This document shows positions 6,657 through 13,073 of a stretch of DNA of 13,157 nt, one piece after another. A program made the position numbers and the translations under genes. This DNA is from JBHGBB01 sp041946755 (GTDB lineage: Bacteria; UBP4; UBA4092; JAOAEQ01), in the NCBI GenBank assembly GCA_041946755.1, contig JBHGBB010000111.1:1-13157 (forward strand), given 5' to 3'. The first letter of the stretch is position 1; every line of letters begins with the position of its first letter. A model generated the notes under the pieces. It saw only the letters and a program-made list of their open reading frames with translations, searched no databases and had not been told where the DNA came from.

Positions 6657-6685
6657 GGGCAGGGGAACCCTGCCCATACTTTTTC
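6657..6685 (+). terminator. Rho-independent terminator after the gene at 6101
   Basis: An 8-bp perfect GC-rich stem (GGGCAGGG with CCCTGCCC, 6657-6675) with loop GAA is followed by ATACTTTTT. Confidence 0.8.
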
Positions 6686-6701
6686 ACTTTTGCCGTCTTA
6701 A

Positions 6702-6730
6702 GGATGAACGAGATAATATCTCGTTCATCC
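6702..6730. repeat. Perfect 29-base palindrome
   Basis: GGATGAACGAGATA (6702-6715) and its exact reverse complement (6717-6730) flank a single A. No T-run follows on either strand. It lies between convergent genes and resembles in design the 41-base palindrome at 7570-7610. Confidence 0.75.
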
Positions 6731-6784
6731 CTGAGAAGCGAAAAAATATGTCTTTGGTAGGTAGAGTAGGGTATACTTTGGAGT

Positions 6785-6883
6785 GCGAGAGTTTACTCTC
6801 GCTGTGCATTTATCTAAGTTTACTTAGACAATGATATTATGAGAAGTAAACTTCCTAACTTCATAGCGGTAGTAAACTACCGC
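6785..6883. repeat. Cluster of four hairpins with a constant core and variable stems
   Basis: Four perfect hairpins lie within 99 bases: GCGAGAG-TTTA-CTCTCGC (6785-6802), TCTAAG-TTTA-CTTAGA (6813-6828), GAAG-TAAA-CTTC (6843-6854) and GCGGTAG-TAAA-CTACCGC (6866-6883). Every one has the same 8-base core AGTTTACT or its reverse complement AGTAAACT. Outside the core the stems differ, yet each remains fully self-complementary. Two are in one orientation and two in the other. No T-runs follow, so they are not ordinary terminators. Confidence 0.8.
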
Positions 6884-6911
6884 AGTCCACATTAGTTTTC
6901 GCAGTTAAGTA

Positions 6912-7550
6912 TTAGATTTGTACCAATGCCCGGCAGGGGGTAGCGCAAACGCCAACTATTTTGAGTGGGAATGCATAGAGTTTCCCCCGGGTAGAAGGGA
7001 TAGATTTCAGGTTGACTAATGGAGCTAATAATAGGGTGCCGGGTTTGAATAGGATCGCATTAACTCTGACCGGATTATTTTTATGGTCGAAACAAGGCAT
7101 ATCCGCACCAAGTAACGCTACTTTCCGGTCGACCACCCATTGCATCGCTTCCGGGGAAAAATAGGGGCTTTGCGTAACATATTCCGGTTTATTCCAATAC
7201 GCATCCCAGCCGGTAGAAATCAAGAGCGCATCTTTCGGTTTAACCTGGCTGGTATAAGGTTCCAGCTCTTTAACCAAGATCGGTTCCTGGAACTTTTTGG
7301 GGTTCAGTTTGATGATGCAAGCATCTAGAATGAAATCTTCCGGATTCAACTGATCGATACTTCGTTCCCCTATATAATAATGGGCGGCAGTCTCTAAATA
7401 GGTGGCAGTTAATGAAGTGAATTGGAACGCATATTCGTCATGTTTCCCATCTTCAATCGCAGCAATTTTAGTTATTTTTATTTCCGGCTGATGTGGGCCG
7501 TAATGCCACATCCCTTCTTGAATCGTACCGGTGATATCAATCCAACTCAT
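6912..7550 (-). CDS. Cyclase / kynurenine formamidase family protein lacking its metal ligands
   Basis: The 212-residue protein has family landmarks: DITGTIQEGMW at the N-terminus, DALLISTGWDAYW (107-119), ALLGADMPCFDH (145-156) and FPLKIVGVCATPCRALV (194-210). Family members use a divalent metal, usually zinc or manganese, to hydrolyse amides such as N-formylkynurenine. Here the signature HxGTHxDxPxH aligns with residues 47-57, LTATYLETAAH: only the Thr and last His (57) remain, while both His and the Asp ligands become Leu, Tyr and Glu. The later His/Glu pair, 12 residues apart in the family, aligns with Asn164 and Ala176. The protein is therefore probably a non-metal or inactive relative. 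The start is supported by AAGGAG (minus strand, 7556-7561). It is the last gene of the minus-strand cluster, 78 bases after aspS. Confidence 0.78.
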   Translation of the reverse strand: MSWIDITGTIQEGMWHYGPHQPEIKITKIAAIEDGKHDEYAFQFTSLTATYLETAAHYYIGERSIDQLNPEDFILDACIIKLNPKKFQEPILVKELEPYTSQVKPKDALLISTGWDAYWNKPEYVTQSPYFSPEAMQWVVDRKVALLGADMPCFDHKNNPVRVNAILFKPGTLLLAPLVNLKSIPSTRGKLYAFPLKIVGVCATPCRALVQI

Positions 7551-7569
7551 GGTTACTCCTTAAAATCTA

Positions 7570-7610
7570 GTTAACCAGTTAATCCGCCTAAGGCGGATTA
7601 ACTGGTTAAC
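7570..7610. repeat. Perfect 41-base palindrome between aspS and the cyclase-family gene
   Basis: A 20-base arm (7570-7589, beginning GTTAACCAGTTAATCC) is exactly complementary to 7591-7610 around a single A. On the minus strand only a short T-poor sequence (CTAGATTTTA) follows, so it would be a weak terminator at best. It could act as an mRNA-stabilising or partial attenuator hairpin between the genes. Confidence 0.8.
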
Positions 7611-7628
7611 TGAGAAAAAACCATAAAA

Positions 7629-9434
7629 CTATTTCGCGCGTTCGACTTTCGGGTTCGGAACCTCTTTAATGGTTTTAATATGGAGTTCGTTCAACTGTTT
7701 GGCGCCAACTTCACTCGGCGCTCCGGACATCATACAAGTAGCTTTCTGGGTTTTCGGGAACGCAATAACGTCTCTTATACTCTGGTTTCCGGTCAAGAGC
7801 ATAATCAATCGATCGAGCCCTAACGCGATCCCGCCATGCGGTGGCGCGCCATATTGTAATGCTTCTAAAAAGAAACCGAATTTATCTTTCGCATCCTCAT
7901 CCGATATTCCGAATATATTAAACATTTTCCGCTGTAAACCTGAGTCATGGATTCGGATACTACCGCCGCCAAGTTCGGTACCGTTCATAACCAAATCATA
8001 GGCAACCGCTCTGGCTTTAACCGGGTCGGTATCAAGTAAAGGAATATCTTCTTCTAAAGGAGAAGTAAATGGATGATGCCGGGCTTTATACATCTTCTCC
8101 TCTTCCCGGTATTCCAATAGCGGCATATCGGTAATCCAGAGTAGGTTATATACCCCCGGAGTCCGGAGTTTAAGTTCATCTCCGAAATGGAGCCGTAACC
8201 GGCCGAGAACATCGGCGGCTACATCTTCTTTATCGGCAATAAACAGCAATAAATCGCCTGGATTAGCTTTAAACTGCTGCACCAGCATCTTCACCGTTTC
8301 CGGGCTCAAAAACTTCGCTACCGGCGAATCTACCCCATTTTCGGTCACTTTAAGCCAGACCAGCCCTTTGGCGCCGAACTGTTTCGCGGTATCGGTCAAT
8401 TTATCCAACTGGTTCCGGGTATATCCCCCGCAACCGGGCGCGCAGAATCCTCGAACTACCCCTTTACTCGCCACCGCTTTACTAAACACTCCAAACTCGC
8501 TGTTTTTAACCAAGTCGCTGATATCCTGGATTTCCAGTCCGAACCGGGTATCGGGTTTATCCGACCCATATTTCAGCATCGCTTCTCCATAGGGCATCCG
8601 CGGTAACGGCAATTGCACCTCTTTATCTAACGCTAATTTCATAATCCGCTGCATCAGCGGTTCGATGAACCCAAAAATCGTTTCCTGAGTTGCAAACGAG
8701 ATTTCGATATCCAACTGGGTAAATTCCGGCTGCCGGTCAGCCCGCAAATCTTCATCCCGGAAACATCGGGCGATCTGGAAATATTTATCGAACCCGGAAA
8801 TCATCAAGGTCTGTTTCAACTGTTGTGGAGATTGCGGTAGGGCATAGAACAATCCTAAATTCACCCGGCTGGGAACGATATATTCTCTCGCCCCGGTTTC
8901 CGGCGTGCTTTTATATAACATCGGGGTTTCGACTTCCAGGAACCCCTGTTGATCGAAATAATCCCGCATCGATTTAATCACTTTATGCCGGAGTAAAAAA
9001 TTCCGCTGCATTTTCGGCCGTCTAAGGTCTAGATACCGATACTTCAGCCGGATATCTTCCGAAGCGTCCAGTTCATCTTCAATCGCAAACGGCGGAGTCT
9101 CGGATTTATTCAGGAGCTGGAGACCGGTAGCATGAAGTTCGATTTCGCCGGTCGCTAAATTCGGATTCTCGGTACCGCTTGGCCGAAGTTCTACTTTCCC
9201 TTTAATCGAGACCACATATTCCGACCTTAAAATTCCCGCTTGTTCATGGATTGCCGCATTCTCGGTCGGATTGAATACCACCTGAACGATTCCACTGCGG
9301 TCGCGTACATCGATAAACAATAATCCGCCATGGTCGCGTGCCCGTTGTACCCATCCGTTAATAATAATCTCCTGCCCGATATCCGATTTGGTTACCGTAC
9401 CACAATATTTTGTTCTCTGTAAGTAAGCCATCAT
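7629..9434 (-). CDS. aspS: Aspartyl-tRNA synthetase, bacterial type, probably non-discriminating
   Basis: The 601-residue class II synthetase attaches aspartate to tRNA in the cytoplasm. The N-terminal OB-fold anticodon-binding domain (about 1-105) begins AYLQRTKYCGTV. Class II motif 2 is CFRDEDLRADRQPEFTQLDIE-like (224-244) and motif 3 is GGIALGLDRL (534-543). The bacterial GAD insertion lies between them (about 290-400, including RGFCAPGCGGYTRNQLD). Length is normal for the bacterial form. His35 (RARDHGG) and Gly87 (RPSGTENPN) match residues linked in Pseudomonas aeruginosa to non-discriminating enzymes, which also charge tRNA-Asn for GatCAB amidation; discriminating Escherichia coli AspRS has Leu in the first place. 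Two adjacent ATGs open the frame and no strong Shine-Dalgarno site is visible; the second Met (9431) matches the usual family start. It lies 90 bases after the epimerase gene. Confidence 0.97.
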   Translation of the reverse strand: MMAYLQRTKYCGTVTKSDIGQEIIINGWVQRARDHGGLLFIDVRDRSGIVQVVFNPTENAAIHEQAGILRSEYVVSIKGKVELRPSGTENPNLATGEIELHATGLQLLNKSETPPFAIEDELDASEDIRLKYRYLDLRRPKMQRNFLLRHKVIKSMRDYFDQQGFLEVETPMLYKSTPETGAREYIVPSRVNLGLFYALPQSPQQLKQTLMISGFDKYFQIARCFRDEDLRADRQPEFTQLDIEISFATQETIFGFIEPLMQRIMKLALDKEVQLPLPRMPYGEAMLKYGSDKPDTRFGLEIQDISDLVKNSEFGVFSKAVASKGVVRGFCAPGCGGYTRNQLDKLTDTAKQFGAKGLVWLKVTENGVDSPVAKFLSPETVKMLVQQFKANPGDLLLFIADKEDVAADVLGRLRLHFGDELKLRTPGVYNLLWITDMPLLEYREEEKMYKARHHPFTSPLEEDIPLLDTDPVKARAVAYDLVMNGTELGGGSIRIHDSGLQRKMFNIFGISDEDAKDKFGFFLEALQYGAPPHGGIALGLDRLIMLLTGNQSIRDVIAFPKTQKATCMMSGAPSEVGAKQLNELHIKTIKEVPNPKVERAK

Positions 9435-9446
9435 TCAATAAAAACT

Positions 9447-9516
9447 CATTTTAAATTGCAAAATTAGCATTGCAAATTTTAAATTATAAATGCTAAATGC
9501 TAAATTTAAAATGAAT
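9447..9516. repeat. A/T-rich heptamer array bounded by inverted repeats
   Basis: Ten seven-base units (AATTGCA, AATTTTA, AATTATA, AATGCTA twice and similar) fill most of the gap between the epimerase and aspS genes. The ends form an 11-base inverted repeat, CATTTTAAATT (9447-9457) with AATTTAAAATG (9503-9513). It would be transcribed as part of the cluster and form a long hairpin. Confidence 0.65.
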
Positions 9517-9524
9517 CTTTTCCT

Positions 9525-10658
9525 TTACGTTGTGAGTCCTCTCTGTTCGAGTTCTTTTTTCGCTTGTTCAAACCCATCAGCCGCTTTCTGCTGCGCGACC
9601 CATTGGGTTAATTCATCCATCCCATCTTCAAACTTCACCTGCGGTTCGAACCCCAGTTTCTGCTGGATGCGACTGATATCGGCATAACAATGCCGGATAT
9701 CTCCTTTCCGGAACTTATATACCACTTCCGGTTGGGTATGTTTAGTTACCCGGTTCAGTTTCTCTCGGAGCACTTCCGCGACATGCACTATCGACTGCGG
9801 TTGGCCGGAGCCGACATTAAACACCTGATAATTCGCTTCCTCTTTTTCCATGGCTAACATATTCGCCTGAACAATATCGCTGACATGGATAAAGTCCCGA
9901 GTCTGCTTGCCATCTTCATAAACTACCGGCGCATGATTGTTAAGAATCCGAGACGAAAATATCGCTGCTACCCCGGTATACGGATTACTTAACGACTGCC
10001 GGGCGCCATAAGCATTAAAATACCGCAATGCTACCGTCGGAATCTCATAGGCCGTTCCGAAACTTAAAAACATCTCTTCATGGTCGCGTTTAGTAACCGC
10101 ATAAATCGAGGTCGGGAATAAAGGTTTCTCTTCATCAGTCGGCAATGATTCTACCGGCAAATCGCAATATGGGCATTTCATCTCCCAATCGCTTTCTTTT
10201 AATTGCGCTTCCGGCCGGAGTTTCGGAAATACTACGCCACAACAGGAACAGCCATATTTCCCTTCACCATAAATCGACATCGAGGAAGCGACGATAAGCT
10301 TTTGAACGGTATGCTTTTCATTGGCTAGGATATCTAATAGGGTAGCTGCACCAAGCGAGTTCACTTCTACATAATGATGAATCTCATACATCGATTGGCC
10401 GACTCCGACCGCTGCCGCTTCATGGTATACCACTTCGATACCTTTCAGTGCTTTTATTAGTGCTGCCCGATCCCGGACATCGCCAAGAACGAATTCCGCT
10501 TCTGGATTCAAATATTCCGGTGGTTTCTGTTTCTTACCATGTACCTGCGGATCGAGATTATCGAAAATCCGGACGGCATGCCCTTTTTTAACTAACGCAT
10601 CGACTATATGCGAGCCGATAAATCCGGCACCACCGGTAACTAAAATTCGTTTACTCAT
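9525..10658 (-). CDS. NAD-dependent sugar-nucleotide epimerase, dTDP-L-rhamnose 4-epimerase type
   Basis: The 377-residue protein is an extended short-chain dehydrogenase/reductase. It has an NAD-binding GGAGFIGSH (9-17), the catalytic YxxxK as Y186-AVT-K190, and ALRYFNAYGARQSLSNPYTG, typical of sugar epimerases. Between the active-site Ser region (SSMSIYGEG, 125-133) and Tyr186 it carries an inserted Cys-rich segment: C137-S-C-C140 and C162-PY-C165, a likely zinc ribbon. This insertion with the sequence PTSIYAVTK and GVAAIFSSR is characteristic of the WbiB-like dTDP-L-rhamnose 4-epimerase group, which makes dTDP-6-deoxy-L-talose for surface polysaccharides. Activity on another nucleotide sugar is possible. 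The start has AGGAG (minus strand, 10664-10668). It follows the DUF507 pair by 138 bases that contain heptamer repeats. Confidence 0.88.
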   Translation of the reverse strand: MSKRILVTGGAGFIGSHIVDALVKKGHAVRIFDNLDPQVHGKKQKPPEYLNPEAEFVLGDVRDRAALIKALKGIEVVYHEAAAVGVGQSMYEIHHYVEVNSLGAATLLDILANEKHTVQKLIVASSMSIYGEGKYGCSCCGVVFPKLRPEAQLKESDWEMKCPYCDLPVESLPTDEEKPLFPTSIYAVTKRDHEEMFLSFGTAYEIPTVALRYFNAYGARQSLSNPYTGVAAIFSSRILNNHAPVVYEDGKQTRDFIHVSDIVQANMLAMEKEEANYQVFNVGSGQPQSIVHVAEVLREKLNRVTKHTQPEVVYKFRKGDIRHCYADISRIQQKLGFEPQVKFEDGMDELTQWVAQQKAADGFEQAKKELEQRGLTT

Positions 10659-10681
10659 AAATACTCCTAAAAAATAATGTC

Positions 10682-10773
10682 AAATGTCCAAGCTCAAATG
10701 CCAATTATAGTTGTCAGTTGTCGGTTGTCAGTTGTCAGTCTGAAAACTAAAACCTGAAAACTAACAACTGGTT
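10682..10773. repeat. Heptamer tandem repeats upstream of the epimerase gene
   Basis: Units with a seven-base period include CAAATGT/CAAATGC (10682-10702) and TTGTCAG three times with one TTGTCGG (10711-10738). TCTGAAA, ACTAAAA, CCTGAAA, ACTAACA and ACTGGTT then continue in phase. CAGTTGTCAG near 10730 can pair imperfectly with CTAACAACTG at 10761-10770. TTGTCAG is the reverse complement of the unit in promoter modules 1 and 2. Confidence 0.7.
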
Positions 10774-10796
10774 TTTACAGGAATTGGGATTGGTTT

Positions 10797-11102
10797 TTAT
10801 AATATATATCCGTGTTTCTTTGCGATGCGCTCTTTCATCTGGTTGAATACCACTTGATATTGCGGTGTTCCCGGCGCAACTTTCGCTTCGTATGCTTTAA
10901 GGATTTTTAACGTTTCAGCTTCGATCTGGGCTTCCAACTGCTGGTCGGCAATCATGAGTTTCGATACCGCATGGAGTACCGAGATAAGGTCGGCTTCCTT
11001 AACTTCAATGAGCTTCTTTTTCGTTAGATTAGCGACAATTTGTTGAGCGATACTATCGATTCGCTCTTCAGATAATCTGGTTTTCGGCTGGTCAGATTGC
11101 AT
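10797..11102 (-). CDS. DUF507 family protein (second of a pair)
   Basis: The 101-residue protein shows the DUF507 pattern. RLSEERIDSIAQQIVANL (9-26) is the family's opening helix, and long charged helices follow, ending in VVFNQMKERIAKKHGYIL. No enzymatic motif is present, and the family has no established function. The N-terminal extension MQSDQPKT precedes the conserved start of homology, and no good Shine-Dalgarno site precedes the ATG. The ATG is only 8 bases after the stop of the other DUF507 gene, so translational coupling is likely. It shares RLSE, the helix pattern and a KxG-hydrophobic C-terminus with its neighbour, as expected of an old tandem duplication. It is predicted to be cytosolic and helical. 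Confidence 0.82.
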   Translation of the reverse strand: MQSDQPKTRLSEERIDSIAQQIVANLTKKKLIEVKEADLISVLHAVSKLMIADQQLEAQIEAETLKILKAYEAKVAPGTPQYQVVFNQMKERIAKKHGYIL

Positions 11103-11110
11103 AATAAGGT

Positions 11111-11392
11111 TTATAAAACAATCCCTTTTTGTTTTGCGAGCATGAGTTTCGTTTTCGTTAACATCGCCCGATAATCGATATCCCCTTGTTCCAACTCATT
11201 CCGATGCTGGGCTAAAAGCTGTACCGCTTCTTTTTCGAGTTCATCTTCTCGTTTCAAATCGGCAATAATAGTATCTTTAATCACCGGGTCGATAGCTTTC
11301 CCCGACGCTAACAGGTTAACCTGCGGCGTTTGCGCTAACAATTCCGCTATTTTCGTAGCTAGATAAGCTATTTTGGGTTCTGACAATCGCAT
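11111..11392 (-). CDS. DUF507 family protein (first of a pair)
   Basis: The 93-residue protein begins RLSEPKIAYLATKIAELL (2-19), the conserved DUF507 N-terminal helix. It has a middle segment KDTIIADLKREDELEKEAVQL (48-68, charged helix) and ends KTKLMLAKQKGIVL. The family is widespread in environmental bacteria and often occurs as adjacent pairs; its function is unknown. This is the first gene of the minus-strand cluster. The leader is about 75 bases long and very A/T-rich immediately before the ATG, with no clear Shine-Dalgarno site. That could mean weak or unstructured-leader initiation. No membrane or export signal is seen. Confidence 0.82.
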   Translation of the reverse strand: MRLSEPKIAYLATKIAELLAQTPQVNLLASGKAIDPVIKDTIIADLKREDELEKEAVQLLAQHRNELEQGDIDYRAMLTKTKLMLAKQKGIVL

Positions 11393-11473
11393 AAAATATA
11401 TATAGATTACAGGGAGTTTTTATTCCGATTGCAGCAATAAAACCGCTAGAATCAGGCGATAATTTAGTCTTTC

Positions 11474-11502
11474 ATTATCAGTCAAAACGGCAGTTTTGTC
11501 AA
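11474..11502 (-). promoter_or_regulatory. Promoter of the DUF507-epimerase-aspS-cyclase cluster
   Basis: On the minus strand TTGACA (11497-11502) and GATAAT (11474-11479, preceded by T) are exactly 17 bases apart. Transcription would begin near 11467. It is divergent from the promoter at 11543. Confidence 0.7.
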
Positions 11503-11542
11503 ATCCGATACCGGTTTCAGCCGGATTTAAAAAAGAAACCAT

Positions 11543-11571
11543 TTGGCAAACTTATGATATTTATTTATAAT
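11543..11571 (+). promoter_or_regulatory. Promoter of the glycoside hydrolase gene
   Basis: TTGGCA (11543-11548) and TATAAT (11566-11571) are separated by 17 bases. The ATG follows 30 bases after the -10 box. AAGGAGGAG (11587-11595) is a near-perfect ribosome binding site. Confidence 0.75.
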
Positions 11572-11601
11572 AAATTATAGAATACTAAGGAGGAGAAAAA
11601 C

Positions 11602-13014
11602 ATGCGGCATATTTTTAGTCTGATTCTATCAATTATATCTCTTATATTTTGGTTTAGCTATTATACGATTACTGATGGGGCTACTATCGATACCTATATC
11701 GATTCGCCGTTTGGTATCCATGGCAAAACCTATGAACTCGGGCTGCCAGTCAATCCGCCGCCCGGATTAAAAGAGAATCTATCGATGCAATATCAGAAAT
11801 TAGGATTGAAAAGCGAAACTGATTGGAATAATAAGATTGCCGGATTCGAAAAAGATATCGGAATTAAATGGGATCGAATCGGATTAGGATTCACCCTGGC
11901 GAATGACCTTATCACTCGTGCAGATAGATTAGTTCAAAATACCAATAAACAAGGGGTCAACCTGGTGTTCACTATCAGCTATCAGAACCGGCCGATACCG
12001 GGCAATGATGAAGCCGACCGCATCCAGCAGTTGGTAGAACGATATGATGGCGATGGGGTTAATGATATGCCGGGATTAACCCAACCGGTACTATATTGGC
12101 AAATCGGGAATGAACCGGAAGGGAGAGTAAAACCGGAAGAATATCTAGAGCTATTAAAATATGCATATAAATCAGTTAAAAAAGCCAGTCCCCGATGTCA
12201 GGTGATTTTAGCCGGATTAGAAGTGAGAACCTCACCGGAACCGACTTTTATCGATTCTATATTAAAATCCGGTGCCGGAGCCTATTTCGATATATTAGAT
12301 ATCCATATTTTCGGGAATGCGCGCGGCGAATATCATCAGATTGAGAAGAAATATCTGGAAACGCAAAAAATCCTTAAGAAGTATGGGGTCGATAAACCGA
12401 TTTGGATTACTGAAACCGGTACCGCTAGCGGAACATTCATTTTCCCGCGAGAACCGGATAAGAAATTCTCACAAACCGAAAAAGAGCAGGCGATCGATTT
12501 AGTTCATCGATATATAATCAGTCTAGGTTTGGGTATTAAGAAAGTGTTCTGGGCCTGGGGATTGGTTGAAGATTATGGATTTATGCGGTCGATCGATGGC
12601 TTCTTCGACCATACCGGTCTGATATATAACGGACTAGGATTGGATGATCAGGGTCCTTTCGTTAAGAAATTGAGTTATTATTCTTATAAGAAGATGATTG
12701 AAAAGCTTGAAGGCTCTGATTGGTCGAAAACCAGCCGGATGGGGAACCTCCCGATAGGAATCAATGGCGTTCGATTCATCAAATCCGGAAAACCGATATA
12801 TGTACTCTGGTCGGATTATGAGAGTCAGATATCGATACCATTTTATATCGCTGATACAACCGCGACTAAAGTTACGATTACGGAAGCAATTCCGAATTAT
12901 GATACCGGCAAACAGGTGACTGATTATACCGCCGCTTTTGCAATATCAACCGCTGCAGTGAAAAAAGGTGCAGTAACGGTTATCTTATCCGATAAACCGG
13001 TGTATATCGAATAG
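11602..13014 (+). CDS. Exported clan GH-A-like glycoside hydrolase
   Basis: The 470-residue protein starts with a hydrophobic signal or anchor segment (4-24, IFSLILSIISLIFWFSYYTI), so it probably acts outside the cytoplasm. The middle (about 80-350) reads as a TIM barrel. YWQIGNEPEG (165-174) supplies the Asn-Glu pair with Glu171 as probable acid/base, DIHIFG (233-238) follows, and IWITETGT (267-274) supplies Glu271 as probable nucleophile. This is the clan GH-A arrangement on strands 4 and 7, and retaining beta-glycoside cleavage is expected. The exact family and substrate are unclear; GH39- or GH5-like plant polysaccharide enzymes are the nearest guess. Residues 375-470 (IYVLWSDYE, TATKVTITEA) look like a C-terminal beta-sandwich. 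The start is fixed by AAGGAGGAG. It is a single-gene unit divergent from the aspS cluster. Confidence 0.83.
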   Translation: MRHIFSLILSIISLIFWFSYYTITDGATIDTYIDSPFGIHGKTYELGLPVNPPPGLKENLSMQYQKLGLKSETDWNNKIAGFEKDIGIKWDRIGLGFTLANDLITRADRLVQNTNKQGVNLVFTISYQNRPIPGNDEADRIQQLVERYDGDGVNDMPGLTQPVLYWQIGNEPEGRVKPEEYLELLKYAYKSVKKASPRCQVILAGLEVRTSPEPTFIDSILKSGAGAYFDILDIHIFGNARGEYHQIEKKYLETQKILKKYGVDKPIWITETGTASGTFIFPREPDKKFSQTEKEQAIDLVHRYIISLGLGIKKVFWAWGLVEDYGFMRSIDGFFDHTGLIYNGLGLDDQGPFVKKLSYYSYKKMIEKLEGSDWSKTSRMGNLPIGINGVRFIKSGKPIYVLWSDYESQISIPFYIADTTATKVTITEAIPNYDTGKQVTDYTAAFAISTAAVKKGAVTVILSDKPVYIE

Positions 13015-13025
13015 ATGCAATCTGC

Positions 13026-13067
13026 AGTCTTAAGTCCTAAGTCTTAAATCTAGATCCTAGTCTAAGT
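13026..13067. repeat. Heptamer tandem repeat (AGTCTTA/AGTCCTA type)
   Basis: Six consecutive seven-base units, AGTCTTA, AGTCCTA, AGTCTTA, AATCTAG, ATCCTAG and TCTAAGT, lie between the converging glycosidase gene and the right-edge gene. No hairpin-plus-T terminator is seen there. Confidence 0.65.
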
Positions 13068-13073
13068 GAAATA

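Noticed and set aside
6785..6883. Hairpin cluster considered as a transcription terminator or tRNA
   Set aside because: No T-runs follow the stems, and no cloverleaf, T-loop or anticodon arm can be formed.
8368..8592. Plus-strand open frames inside aspS and other conserved genes
   Set aside because: These are opposite-strand shadows of strongly supported genes, with no start signals of their own.
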